From Artocarpus heterophyllus (Eukaryota > Streptophyta > Magnoliopsida > Rosales > Moraceae), in assembly GCA_025403435.1 (NCBI GenBank), contig CM046330.1, positions 25,855,507-25,919,506 on the forward strand: a DNA stretch of 64,000 bases. The letters are read 5' to 3'. The position numbers and the translations under genes are program-made. Below the pieces are notes generated by a model, which was not told the origin of the DNA, did no database searches, and was given only the letters and a program-made list of their open reading frames with translations. How positions within the stretch are numbered: the first letter of the stretch is position 1; the number at the start of each line of letters is the position of its first letter. Shown here one piece after another: positions 30,850-43,887 of this stretch.

Positions 30850-33800
30850 GTCCTTAGAATACAACACATCATAACATTTAAATCATTATTGAATCATAAT
30901 TAAACATACAATATAATTAACATGAACACTTGAGCACATCAATTCCACGCGATCGTCACCTGTCATAGCACTTAAAATAAATGGTTAGTGACAATAATAT
31001 CATAAATAAATATGGAAAAACTTAACGTCATCACTAACATTACTTAATCTGTTACATAGAAATAGGCGGGTGTTACAATAGGAAAATACTTTAGTATATA
31101 TTTGGACTATTAAAGGATGATATGGGACCCATCAATTACATATAAAAGGTGGAGAATCTGGCCACCTCACCATGACATGCCGGTTTTGGGCTTGTGATGG
31201 AGCCAAGTTTTTAATTTCAATTTTTTGGCCCCAAATTAAGCAATTTTGGCAAACTAGGAGCTAAGTGATAAGGATGACTAAATGCTGTATGAAAGAAAAA
31301 AAAGATACCCAAAGGATGAAAATTTACCACATCTCTCCTTGGGAGAACTGGTTATAGCATGTGGAGGGGAGCAAAGTTTTCTTTGTAAATAAGCCCTTAG
31401 GGTGACGTCTTTAAATGGCCAAGGATTTATTTGGAAAAAAAAAGTTTGTTTCATTCATGAAATTTATCCCATTTTCTCCATGCAAAACTGGCAGCCCTCA
31501 TCCCATTTCTCTAAAAAATTTTGATGATATAAGTCTCCAAATCATCCATGGAAGCAAGAACCAGAGATCTTGAAGTGATCTAAGAAATTTCAAGGTCAAA
31601 CCCTAACTTTTCCTATTGTGATCTAGGGTCTTTATGCAAGTTTTGAGATGATTTTTGTGGAAAGTGTTATGCATTGTTGTCAAGGGTTTTGATAAGTTTT
31701 CAAATGCTAAAAGAGAGGACTAACATCTTGGAATGTTTACATAAAGTTCTAGCTCTTGAAACTAAGTTAGAGTTTTTGTTCCTTTTTTTTTTTAATTCAT
31801 ACTAAGTGTTTGTTGTAAATAATGGACTATGACATGTAAGAAAACATTATGTTATGTTTAATTTATGTGTTATGGGGTTGATGAGGTGATTAAATATTTG
31901 AGAGACTAAGGTTTTAAGTAAGAAAAAGAAAGTATGACAAACTTTGTCTTAAACAAAAAGTTTAAGCACTTAAAGTGCTTGATAAAATGTTTTGGACTAT
32001 TACATGAAAACCGAATCTTATGGTATGATTATCTTAAGTATTAAGTGCTTGAAAGTGCGTTTAAAAGGGTTAAAATGAGATTAAACCCTAGCAAAGCAAG
32101 ATAAACCAAGTTTCACACATAAAGTGGGTTTAAGGGCAATTTTGAAATCTTTAAATATATTAGGTCCTTAGAGGCTGAATTATTTTCTGAGCTAAGCATG
32201 CAATTTATTGAAAACGTTGATTCAAACAATTTTCTTGAAGAAATCCTGCTCGAATTCCAATCAAGTTAAGCCGAAAAATATTGATTTTGGTTCTTCCCAT
32301 CCAAAAACTCTATGATATGAATGATTTTAAGAAAAGTTAAAACAAAAAAATTACGTATCTCATCTAAACTGTTAAGAATTGTAGACGGTTTGTGAAAATT
32401 CTGCACAAATTTAAAGTTATGAGTTTTATAATATTTAAATCATGAAATTTTGAAACAAGGAAAACATTTTGAAACAAAAGAATTTTGACCCAAGAACTTT
32501 TGTAAGTTTTAATCATTGTAGAAAACCAAGTGTAACAAGATTAAGTGATCGTTTTTGGTTCTGGGGCAAAATTGTCAAGACTTTGTGTTTTGGGCTAAAA
32601 CTATGAAACCTTGTGAAACGAAAATTTTCACTATATAAAAATGGCTGTCTATACAGTTATGGGCAGCAAGAAAATTTATGTTTGAAAGCCTAGAAGGAAA
32701 TTGGGAATTTTTTGAAAAAAACACGCTAAGGGAAAAATCATTAAGATTTTCATTTAATGAGTAAAAACCATCAAGTTTTGTTAAAATAGGTTTTTTGCAA
32801 AAAGAAAACCAATATTTTTTCATAATGTTATGAGCACAAGTTGCAAGGAAATGTAAGTTTTGTTTAAAATGGGTTCTAAAAGTTTTCTAAGACTTGTCAA
32901 GGGCAAAATAGTCATTTTAATAAAACGGCTCAAACGGACCTCTAAATGTCTGATTTAGTAAAACATTCCTTAATGTGAATTTTTCTGCAACCCATAAGAG
33001 TCAAAGATGGTAATGTGAAACGAGAAGTTCAATAAAGTTATGTGACTTATGAAAAACCTGTTAAGGGTAAAATCATCATTTTTATATAATAGCTAAGGTA
33101 AAGGCTGAGAACTTTGAATTAGCGAAGCGTCCTTAGTCATAAAATGTACCATATCATGTTAAGTAACGAAACTGCCAAGTAAGATAAGAAATTTGGCTAA
33201 GGAATGTGCAAATTAAGTAATGGAGAGATAAATCGATAAGAAATGAGGTTAAGTAAAAGGAATGGATGTTTAATGTTAAAGTTGTGTTATCGATCAAGTA
33301 GGTTAGTAGTAAAAAGGTTAGCTAATAGTCAAGTGTCGTTTGAAATAGGACATAAGGCTGACTAATAGAAGGAAAAAGGATAAGGTCAGAGTGTTAGAGC
33401 GCTGCTTGGGTAAATTTCAAACCTTACCTATAGTATGAAAAAAATGAATTACAAATGCTTTATAATTGTTTGAAATGTATTGCAATGCATAATGTTTTTA
33501 AGACCAAGCTATGATTTGTAATAAGTTCACATCTATTATGTGTAATGTTTAAATATTGTCATAACATATGGTACATTTAGCAATTGGTATGCTCACTAAA
33601 GCTTACAAGAAGGTAAACCAAAGATGTTAATTAAATGTCATACCAGCATCTTAGATGTAAGGTTTACAAGTTGATTTAAAATTATGACATCATTGTTCGA
33701 TGGTCTTAAGTCTTTCACAAGAGAAGCATCATGTTATGTTAAAGTTATGATCTCATGATTGATGATGTTGGTATGAATGCTTAAGCCCACAAGATAAAGA

Positions 33801-36090
33801 AAAGATAAGAATGATGATAAGAAGTTCATAATTGAGCATAAATAGAATCATGCATTTTGATATTGCATGCATTCATTTTAAGTAATGATTTTATGAGGAA
33901 CGTATTATGAAAAACATTTTATGAGAAATGTTTATGAAAAACATTTTATGAAAAATGCTTCACGAGAAAAGGATCATGAAGGAAGTTCTTATGAGTAAAT
34001 TTTTACAATAATTGTTTTTAATATCTTGTGCGATTATATTTGAATTTATTAAGCATAAGCTTATTACAAGTTTCTTCATGCTGCAGGTAGTTCCACAGAA
34101 GACTAGTGAGACTAGTTGAAGAGCTCGGTGTTATGATAACAATGCTATGGTTGGGTATGGATATCACTACAGAAAGTTTTTGCTTTTTTTTAAAAAAGTT
34201 TTCCGCTGTTATGGAAATATTCTTTAAAGAGTTTAAAGAAAGTAAATGTTTACTTAATGAGTTTTAAGAAATGTTTGAAATGATTGAAAAGTTGTGTTTG
34301 TACTTATGTTTTAGTTTGTGTTGCAACAAAAGTCGCTACAGTTTTAAAGTATTTTTTTTAAAAATTTACTTGGTATTCTTCTTACTAAAAAGTAAGATTA
34401 ACATTAAGAAATTATGTTTAAGCAAGCTTGGTAATGACTCCAAAAGCTAGGTTGTTACAATTTACATCTTGACAAATTATTACCCTATGCAAAAGGATTA
34501 TCGTGATCATAAAACTATGAAAATAATTGTTTCAACACTGGATTAAAATTTTGATTTTATTTGCAGTTCAAAGAACAATTTATCTATGGCTTTAAAAAAT
34601 GGTTAAGATCGCAATAAAAATCACTTCAGTTTATGTCCTTATTTAGTATGTTGATGAGTGAGTATTTTGCTTACAAATCAATTATTTCTTAAGCTTAGAT
34701 ATTATAAAAATCCTTACACATTTGTGATATTTTGATGTTTTTGGTGTTGTTTTGTAGGAAAATAAGATGTGTCTTTATGGGATTTTTCAGCATTAAAATG
34801 AAGCTAAAAAAACAATTTTCAGGTGCAATCAGTCTACCGTGCGCGCATGGATGCATGCAATGCATTGGTCGTGTGCTTTAGGGGCCTAGTAGGCCCCCTC
34901 GAATAGTCGCGTAGGCCTATAAGCACGGGCGCATGGGCACTACATACAATAGGTAGCTTACACCGAAAGCATTGCAAGCCTACATAGCCTCTGCACCTCC
35001 GCGTAAGCTATTTCTCGGCTGAGCGTGCTTTGTCATTGCGAGGAGCCTTTTGGTGCTGAAATGCCCTGAATTCATTTTGGGCCAATATTGAACAAAAATT
35101 CCTGATCTAAAGGCTAAAAATAAAGCTAAGATGAAGCCCTAAACTCTTAAAATAAAGATACAAAATCTAAGGGGTGGAGCATTAGGGAAAGAAACCCACG
35201 AGTAAGAGTTAAAATTCCAAGGAGAAAAAAGCTTGCAGTTGAGGATTCTTTTTTGGTGCATTCTTGGAGGATTCAAGACTTGAAATTAATTTCCACAAAT
35301 AGTTTCTTCTTCCTTTCTCTTTACTCTAGCTTAATTGAAATTTGTATTTGTATTTGTATTTGAATGTTAAACATATTTACGTTTATGGATTTCAATAAGA
35401 GATTAATAATGGATTTGTCTATGTTTGCTTAAATTTCCTATTCTAGGGCTTGAATAGATGGATTTAGATTATGTTTGGATTATTTTGTTAATTATTTATG
35501 TAATTTCTATTTCAATAAATTTACGTTTCTCTTTGCTTAGTTCTTCTAGTTTAGTTGGCTAATGAATTGGTTGATTCGATATTTATAATTTCAATTCTCT
35601 TGAGTGATTGACTCATTTATCGGTACTTGGAAAAGATAGTCTTTGTAATTGTTGAGACTTGGGAGGACCGAGAACATTTAGATAATCTACTTGAGAATCT
35701 TGATTTTTGTGACGCCAGGAGGCGATCAATGCCTTGATAATCAATTTAAGGATTGAGCTTAGTGAATGTATATGTAGACAACTTAGATAGAGATATTGAC
35801 TTGAATATCTTTACACATAATCTCATTTGATGCTCGTGAGAGATAATGAGAATGTAACGCCTCCTTACAGATATCACAGATATCGTTACATTCATTCTAT
35901 TTGTTATTACTTAAGATAAAACTTTTTTAGCGAAAACATAATATGGAAACATACCCTAGGATCCATGCATACATTTTTTTTAAATATCAATATTAATGAA
36001 TTACTTGATTATAAACATTCTTTAAATAGTTTATCAATACCAATGTAATTTGAGTAAAATTTCAACACAACTTTTAAAATCTGCATGCAC

Positions 36091-36300
36091 AGTTTGGTAG
36101 GCCGAACTTCAGACTTCAGCAGGCTGAACTTCAGACTTCGGTAGGCCAAACTTCAGACTTTGGCAGGCCAAACTCCAACCACTGGTAGGCCACTCGAGGC
36201 TTTGCAAAATAGGGTTTCAAAATCAATAAGATCGGCAAGCCGATACAAGGTCGACACCAACATCGGCAAATAAACCAATAATGGTTGGGAGGCCGATCTG
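36091..36300. repeat. GGCAGGCC cluster, LTR D1 left
   Basis: Seven or eight units, most decayed (GGTAGGCC, GGCAAGCC, CCAAAC). Confidence 0.75.
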
Positions 36301-38770
36301 TTGTTAAAGTAATTTTTTTTTTAAACAAGTCTCAATAATTCAAAAAGTGGAAGACAATTAATAATACTATAAAGTTATAGAGACTTAGTTCAAATATTTA
36401 AAACTATTCAAATAAACTTACTCAGATAACAAAACATAGTTTATAAATTTTTAAAACTTCTTTGGCTTATTCCGTTTTCAATCCATCATCCTTTGCTTAT
36501 CTCACACGCCTGTCCTCGCCCTCCACCTATTCCATGATATTATTACTTTTATCTGCAACATGATGTAAAACTGAATAAGCAAAAGCTTAGTAAGTACATT
36601 TCATGTCTCACAACGTAAAACATTTATGAACTTCTTTATGAAACATCATCAACACAAGCATCATCACAATAGCGCACTAGGCACAGTTTCATATAAAACA
36701 TATCTTTCGTTACATTACCCATATTAAAACTTTGTTTATTTTATCTTAGGGGCCTAAGTGTTGCACCATTATCATCATCATTGGCGCGCCATCATGAGAG
36801 GAGAGGGATAGCTAATCCCAAACCAAACATGACATCATAACATAAACATCATATAAACATAGGTGTGCAACACTTATTTAGGTAATACATATATACTTGC
36901 ATGTTTATATACTTTTATACCTTGAAATACGTCATCATCAAACATGCATAACTTTTAAACATCAAATCTTTCATAAATAACATTAAATGAAACCATCATA
37001 GAATCATCGTAGATATCATCATGAACATAATTTCAAACTTTTACAAACCACATCATATTGGAGGTAAAAATGTACTTACCTGTTTAGCTTATTCAACCTT
37101 AATTGCAGGTGACACCGTCGCGGTTTTGATGTGTTCACTCCTTAGTGTATTCATGTCATACATTCATTTAAAATAAAATTAACATTTATTTTCATTCAAA
37201 GAATCATCTAATACCACACAACCTACTCATACATGCTTCTCTAAGAACATAAATTTCACAACACATTTTATTAGTTCTTAAAAAAAATTTCAGTAGAACT
37301 GCCCTTACAATTGCTGTCTGACCCTTATGAATTTACAGCCCTATATCTCATAATTCGCACACAATTCGAGCACCAAACTTGGCAAGGACAAAGTTAACAT
37401 ATAGTCATAATATTATGATTTTTTGTTGGTCATATAAATTCCATTTGATATCTAAAACAAGTCAAACAACATACAACTCAAAATCTGCCAACAATAACAA
37501 ATCAATGACCAGTCCTTACTAACATTCGTATAATAAATTATCTACATCCTAAAATAATTCCACAAAAATCTTTCATGTAATAGACACTAAAAATATAACA
37601 TATTCAAAATTGGGCTTCATATAAAATCAGGATATGTCAAAACAGTACATTGGAAAGTCCGTGGTAAAACTAACTTTAGGTTTGAAAAGCAGTGAGTATC
37701 CTTTGGTAAACATTTTCCAACAATTAAAGTAAAATTACTTAGCCTCCAAATTTTAACGACATTTTATTAACATACAAGTGTAGTACCACAAAAATTCTCA
37801 TCACCAAATAAAATCATTTATTCATACAAAGGCATCACACTATAAGAAGTCCAACAATTCATAGATAGAACAGTCACCAAACCAAGTCTTAATGAATTCA
37901 ATAACATAAAATATCCATCATATCATCATGAGACTTTCCAATTTGACACTTAATATACACATGAATATGTTTGCCAACTTTTGTGCAAAATATTATTCAT
38001 TTGCATAATGAACAAAAACTACATTTTTATGCAACATAACTAATCAACAATAATTTTTTGTGAGCGGTAGAGAGAAGAAAATTTATATCTCAACATAGAA
38101 AAATCCAATTGACGTGAAATATGGAGGAGCATCACATAACACATACATGAACATCATACTAAAATTTTAGAGCAAATGGAAATTTCTAGGCAAAGATATA
38201 GTAGTCGGATTACAAGGGAAAAATTTCATTTCAAAAATAAACCGAGAACGAAATTTTACCTCAAAACAATTCTTCTCAAATTTCGTTTGAATTCTTCTAT
38301 GCGTTAACCCAAAATTTCACTCAAATATTACAGAAAAATAAAGAAGAGAAGGGGGAATGATAATTTGTAGAGAAGGAGAGAGAGAGTGTTTGAAAGAAAT
38401 TTTTGTGGGGGAGAGAGAGAGTGTATGTTAAATTTACGTGAACGAGAAAAATGAGAAGAGATGGGTCAACTATCTCTATAATATCAAAAATTTTTCTAAA
38501 AATACTGAAGGTTAATCACGTGTATGATGAGGAGTGAAAAAAAGAAGGTTAAAACAATTTGTCTCACTTACCATATTTCACAATTTTAAAAGAGGAAACC
38601 CTCATCAATCATCTAATTCTCCGCAAAAGTCAAACATTCTATTACCTAAAATAAGGATAAAGGCCAAAAATATGCTAATCAATCAGAATTAATTATCCCA
38701 TCTATCCAATCATCAATAATCATCATTGTCACAAATTTTAGAGAGTGTCTATTGACTACTTGTTAACCTT

Positions 38771-38882
38771 CTTCGGCCTGCCAAAGTTGTGAGGTCCAGC
38801 CTACCGATGAAATTTCATCGGCCTGCCATTCCATGAGGGACAATTCGGCCTGCCAAACTTGAAGGATTGGCCTGCCGAACTG
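38771..38882. repeat. GGCCTGCC cluster, LTR D1 right
   Basis: Five units, one reduced to AGCCTACC. Confidence 0.8.
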
Positions 38883-39102
38883 CCGCACATACTTAATTAC
38901 AACAAAATCTTACCTTATTGCTAAATATATCAAACATGCAACATAATTGACATGAACACCTTGAGCACATCAATTCCAAGTGACTATCACCTGTCATAGT
39001 ACTCAAATAAAATAGTTAGCAACAAAATATCATAAAGAAAATACTTAACATTGTTTTAAATATTTGTCATTAACTATTTCATGAAAATTGGCAGATGTTA
39101 CA

Positions 39103-41607
39103 ATTCTCCCCACCTTATAGGAGTTTCGTCCTCGAAACTCAGAATAGTTGTAGATACTTAGATCTCATGTCATCTTAGCGTTTCCATGTAGCTTTTTCCA
39201 CTTGATGATTCGCCATAGCACCTTGACCAATGGAATATCTTTACTCCTTAAGGTCTTGGTTTTCCATTCTAATATCTCCAATGGCTTTTCTTTGTAGCTG
39301 AGATCATCTCGTATTTCGATCATCTATGGGTTAATCACTTGTGTGGAATCTGGGACATACTTCTTGAGCATCGAAACATAGAACACATTGTGCATAGCTG
39401 ACATTTCTGATGGCAACCTCAATTTATAAGCTACTTTGCCTATCCACTTCACGATTTCATAAGGTCCGATAAATCTCGGGTTTAGCTTGCCTTTCCTTCT
39501 GAACCTCATAACCCTTTTCATCGGTGCAACCTTTAAGAATACAGAATCACCTACAACAAATTCTAAGGGCTTTCTCCTTTTATAACTTTTCTCTTGGCTC
39601 TGAGCGATCTCTATTCTCTTCCTTATCATCTTTATCATTTTGGAGGTTTCATTAACAAAATCAATCTTTTCACCATCATGCTTTCCATCAACTTCTTTTC
39701 ACCAGCTTCATTCCATCATATAGGCGACCTACATTTTTGCCTACATAGGGCCTCATAAGGTGCCATTCTAATAGTCGCTTGACAGTTGTTGTTATAAGCA
39801 AACTCTGCTAACAGTAACATTTTACACCAGCTGGTCTTGAAGTCGAGAGTACAGGCCCAAAGCATATCTTCTAAGATCAAGTTTGTCCTCTCGGTTTGGC
39901 CATTTGTCTGAGGGTGAAAAGCTGTACTAAAGTGCAACTTTGTTCCCATTGCAGTCTGCACACTCTTCCAGAACTTAGACATGAACCTACTATCACGATC
40001 AGAAATGATAGACTTAGGGATTCCATGAAGTCACACAATCTCCTTGACATAAAGTTTCGCAAACTGCTCCATAGAGTATGTGATCTTGATGGGAATGAAA
40101 TGCGTCGTCATCATCAATCTATCGACAACAACCCAAATAACATCATATCCATTCATAGTCCTGGGAAAACTAGTAATAAAATCCATAGTAATATCCTCCC
40201 ATTTCCATTTCGGTATCTGAATTGTCTGTAAATCACCGCCAGGTCTTTGGTGTTTAGCTTTGACTTGCTGGCATGTCAAGCATTTCTTCACATACATTCC
40301 AAACCACCAAAAGCTATCCCTTAGATCATTGTACATCTTTGTTGCACCTGGATGAATTGAATAAAGAGTGTCATGAATTTCTGCTAAGATTCTTTCCCTT
40401 AAACCATCAACATTGGGAACACATAAGCGGTTCTTAAAATACAAAGTTCCATGATCAGCAATTCAAAACTCTTTACATTTCCTTTCCTTTATTTCTTGCT
40501 TAATCCTTGCAGGGCTTACATCTTCGTCTTGCTTGCTTCGAATCTCATCGAACAACATTGGAGTAAGAGCGAGTGCTGAAAGCTGGCCTGTTATGAGTTC
40601 TAAATCGAAGTCTAGAATTTTTTTCCTTAAAGGTTGAGACATTGCTTGTAATAACATCAACGTGGCAGCTGTCTTCCTACTCAGAGCCTTAGCCACTCGA
40701 TTAGCCTTTCCTAGATGATAAAGGATTTCACAATCATAATCCTTCACCAACTCTAGCCATCTTCGTTGTCTCATATTTAGGTCCTTCTGAGTGAAGAAGT
40801 ACTTTAAACTTTGATGATCAGTGCAGATCTTGCACTGGACCCCATATAAGTAATGTCTCCATATTTTCAGTGCAAAAACAACAGCCGCTAACTTGAGGTC
40901 ATGAGTAGGATAGTTCTTCTCATAATCCTTTAGTTATCTCGAGGTGTAAGTGATCACCCTATCATTTTGCATCAAAACAGCACCAAGGCCCATCTTAGAA
41001 GCATCACTGTAAATTACAAATTCGTCACTCCTTTCAGGAATGGCCAAGACCTGAGCTATAGTTAACCTCTTCTTCATTTCTTGGAAACTCTTCTCACATG
41101 CATCTGTCCATTCAAACTTCTTTCCTTTGTGAGTTCAATTTGTAAGTGGCGCTACTATCTTAGAGAAGTCTTCCACGAATCTCCAGTAATAACCAGCTAG
41201 GCCGAAGAAGCTCCTTATCTTACATGCATTAGTCTGTTGTTTCTAATTGAGAACAGCTTCTACCTTAGCAGGATCTACCATTATCCCTTCCTTTGATACT
41301 ACATGCCCCAAGAAAGACAATCTGTCAAGTTAGAACTCACACTTGGAGAATTTTGCATATAACTTGTGTCTTCTTAATATCTCCAGCACAATTCTCAGAT
41401 GCTCTGCGTGTTCTTCTTGACTCTTCGAATGAACAAGAATATCGTCGATAAACACAACGAAAAATTTGTCGAGGAAATCTTTGAATACTTGATTCATCAA
41501 GTCCATGAAGGCTGTAGGTGCATTCGTTAGACTGAAAGGCATAACCACAAATTCATAGTGACCATACCTTGATCTAAAGGCTGTTTTTGGGATGTCTCCT
41601 TCTTTAA
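39103..41607 (-). pseudogene. pol remnant of element D (RT, RNase H, integrase)
   Basis: Read on the minus strand from 41,607 leftward, the remnant starts inside reverse transcriptase. The catalytic region is [10 protein letters not shown] within 41,330-41,548. A stop-ridden RNase H region follows, then the RNase H/integrase linker with [19 protein letters not shown] at 40,463-40,774. The integrase HHCC region and part of the core (PGATKMYNDL, CLTCQQVKAKHQRPGG, VVVDRLMMTTHFIPIK) are at 40,031-40,444. The rest of the core (FHPQTNGQTERTNLILEDML) is at 39,716-39,982 and the C-terminal part (FIGPYEIVKWIGKVAYKL) at 39,324-39,638. Stops and frameshifts separate the pieces. The sequence is clearly related to the pol of C. 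Confidence 0.87.
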
Positions 41608-43514
41608 CACATTATATCAGTTCTAAAAAAAAACATTTTAGCAAAACTACACTTACAATTGCTGTCTGCCCTTATGAATTCACAGCCCTATATCTCATAA
41701 TTTGCACACAATTCGAGTACCAAACTTGGCAGGGACAAAGTTAACATATAAACATAATATCATGATTTTTCGTTGGTCATATAAATTCCATTTGATATCT
41801 AAAACAAGTTAAACAACATACAACACAAAATTTGCCAGCAATAACAAATCAATGAGCAGTCCTTACTAACATTCGTATAATAAATTATCTACATCCTAAA
41901 ATAATTTCACAAAAATCCTGCATGTAATAGACACCTAAAAATATAACATATTCAAAATTGGCCTTCAAATAAAATCAGGATATGTCAAAAAAATACATTC
42001 AAAAATCAGTGGTAAAACTAACTTTAGGTTTGCAAAGCAGTGAGTATCCTTTGGTAAACATTTTCAAACAATTAAAATAAAATTACTTAGCCTCCAAAAT
42101 TTTAATGAAAACTTATTAACATACAAGTACAGTACCACAAAAATTCTCATCACCAAATAAAATCATTTAGTCATACAAAAACATAACACAACAATAAGTC
42201 CAACAATTCATTGATAGAACAGTCACAAAACCAAGTCTTAATGAAAATTCAATAACACATAAAATATCCATCATATCATCATGAGACTTTCCAATTAGAC
42301 ACTTAATATACACATGAATATGTTTGCAAATTTCGTGCAAATTATTATTCATTTGTTTTATGAACAAAAACTACATTTTTATACAACATGACCAATCAAC
42401 AATAATTTTCTGTGAGTGGTAGAGAGAAGAAAATTCATATCTCAACATAGAAAAATCCAATTGATGTGAAATTTGGAGGAAAATCACATAACACATAGAT
42501 GAACATCATAGTAAAATTTTAGGGTAAATGGAAATTTCAAGACAAAGATATAGCAGTCGGATTACAAGAGAAAAATTTCATTCCAGACATAAACCGAGAA
42601 CGAACTCTTACCTCAAAACAATTCTTGTCAAATTTCCTTTGAATTCTTCTACGTATTAACCCAAAATTTCATTCAAATATTGTAGAAAAATAAAGAAGAG
42701 AAGGGGGAATGATAATTTGTAGAGAAGGAGAGAGAGAGTGAGTAAAAGAAATTTTAGTGAGGGAGAGAGAGTGTGTGAAATTTACGTGAACGAGAAAAAT
42801 GAGAGGAGATGGGTCAACTATCTCTATAATTTCAGAATTTTTTTTGAAAATACTGAAGGTTAATCATGTGTATGATGAGGAGTGAAAAAAAGAACGTCAA
42901 AACAATTTGTCTCACTTTTACCGTATTTCACAATTTCAAAAGAGGAAACCCTCATCAATCATCCAATCATCCGCAAAAGTCAAATATTCTATTACCTAAA
43001 ATAAGGATAAAGGCCAAAAATATGCTAATTAATCAGAATTAATCATCCCATCATATCAATAATCATCATTGTCACAAATTTTGAAGAGTGTCTGTTGACT
43101 ACTCGTCAGCCTTCTTCGGCTTGCCGATGGCTTACTTCGGTTGTCGAAGTTGTGAGGTCTGGCCTGCCGATGAGATTCCTTCAGCCTACCATTTCATGAG
43201 GGATAATTCAGCCTACCAAACTTGAAGGATCGGCCTCCCGAACTACCGCACACACTTAATTACAACAAAATCTTAACTAATTGCTAAATATATATCAAGC
43301 ATGCAACATAATTGACATGAACACCTTGAGTACATCATAATATATATCAAGCATGCAACATATCAAGCATGCACACACTTAATTACATCACATGACTGTC
43401 ACCTGTCATAATACTCAAATAAAATAGTCAACAACATAATATCATTAAGAAAATACTTAACATTGTTTTAAATATTTGTCATTAACCATTTCATGAAAAT
43501 TTGTAGGTGTTACA
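41608..43514 (-). repeat. LTR D2, partial (5' LTR in element orientation)
   Basis: This copy corresponds to about 37,257-39,102 of D1; the other end of the LTR was lost in the internal deletion. Near 43,340-43,380 a short 'atatatcaagcatgcaacat' segment is duplicated relative to D1. Confidence 0.85.
43114..43246. repeat. GGCCTGCC cluster, LTR D2
   Basis: Six units, heavily decayed (for example AGCCTACC, GGTTGTCG). Confidence 0.75.
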
Positions 43515-43869
43515 GAGAAAAACTTAGGGCCCTAGATTAATAGATTGGATGGAGTGAAGTTAATAGTCACGAAATAGGAAGAGCATGGGAAGAATTAGGC
43601 TAAATTAAGTCCCTAGATACATTATCTCAAAGATTGTCCATATTCTAACTTATTTCTTTGTTTGGTTAGTCTTATTAGATTTATTTTCCTTTAATTTAGT
43701 TTGCTTTAGAGTCCAATTGCCCAAATAAAGCTTGGTCATTATAGCGGTGGTAATTAGCTAGTTTTTAAATTTCAATCCTCGTGGGAGATGAGAACTCCTA
43801 ACTCACCAATCTTATACTAAAACCTGACCTCATGCGCTGACGGGTATAGGTTAAGCCTGATCAAGTTTT

Positions 43870-43887
43870 TGGCGCCATTGCTGGGGA
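43870..43887 (+). promoter_or_regulatory. Primer-binding site of element G (tRNA-Asp type)
   Basis: TGGCGCCATTGCTGGGGA lies 6 bases after the LTR end CCTGATCA. It resembles the primer site common in Athila/Tat elements with two differences from the usual form. Confidence 0.8.

Larger units (their letters stand above)
17490..31077 (-). mobile_element. Solo LTR B (minus orientation), split by element C
   Basis: Read on the plus strand, the element starts TGTAACGCCACC at 17,490 and ends GGCGGGTGTTACA at 31,077. It is flanked by GTAGG (17,485-17,489) and ATAGG (31,078-31,082), a target duplication with one transition. The two parts, 17,490-18,372 and 29,340-31,077, align in order with LTR D1 (35,853-39,102) on the same strand, but about 0.5 kb equivalent to roughly 36,840-37,380 is missing at the join. 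No internal region or second LTR is present. It carries GGCAGGCC clusters near both ends. Confidence 0.75.
16918..34459 (+). mobile_element. Solo LTR A (native length about 3.95 kb), split by nested insertions
   Basis: The ends are TGTGACATCCGAG at 16,918 and GGTTGTTACA finishing at 34,459, and both are flanked by the same 5 bp ATTTA (16,913-16,917 and 34,460-34,464), which marks an LTR-type insertion. The native LTR is 16,918-17,489 joined to 31,083-34,459; everything between is the later insertion B with C inside it. There is no primer-binding site, coding region or second LTR, so this is a solo LTR left after recombination. It lacks the GGCAGGCC motif clusters of its neighbours, so it belongs to another family. 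Orientation is inferred from its 3' half resembling that of LTR C and is uncertain. Confidence 0.8.
35853..39102 (-). repeat. LTR D1 (3' LTR in element orientation)
   Basis: This 3,250-bp LTR is preceded, in element orientation, by a polypurine tract (the plus strand reads ATTCTCCCCACCTTATAG at 39,103-39,120). It carries palindrome clusters at both ends and serves as the reference for the parts missing from B and D2. Confidence 0.88.
35853..43514 (-). mobile_element. Element D: Ty3/gypsy element in minus orientation, internally deleted
   Basis: D is flanked by a perfect 5-bp duplication GAGAA (35,848-35,852 and 43,515-43,519) inside the 5' LTR of G. Its plus-strand left end is TGTAACGCC and its right end is GTGTTACA. 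It has one full LTR (35,853-39,102), a minus-strand pol remnant (39,103-41,607) and a partial second LTR (41,608-43,514). A deletion joins the RT gene directly to the LTR interior near 41,607, removing the gag, the protease, the start of RT, the primer-binding site and about 1.3 kb of LTR. It is related to B and C. Confidence 0.88.
34652..43863 (+). repeat. 5' LTR of element G, split by element D
   Basis: The native LTR is 34,652-35,852 joined to 43,520-43,863, about 1.55 kb, ending CCTGATCA just before the primer-binding site. It contains a GC-rich tract at 34,830-35,050 with the palindrome GGGGCCTAGTAGGCCCC at 34,881-34,897, which is unusual against the AT-rich background. Confidence 0.8.

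Noticed and set aside
31083..34459. Considered as a separate gene-free intergenic region with an LTR of its own
   Set aside because: The matching ATTTA at 16,913 and 34,460 and the continuity across insertion B show that it is the right part of solo LTR A.
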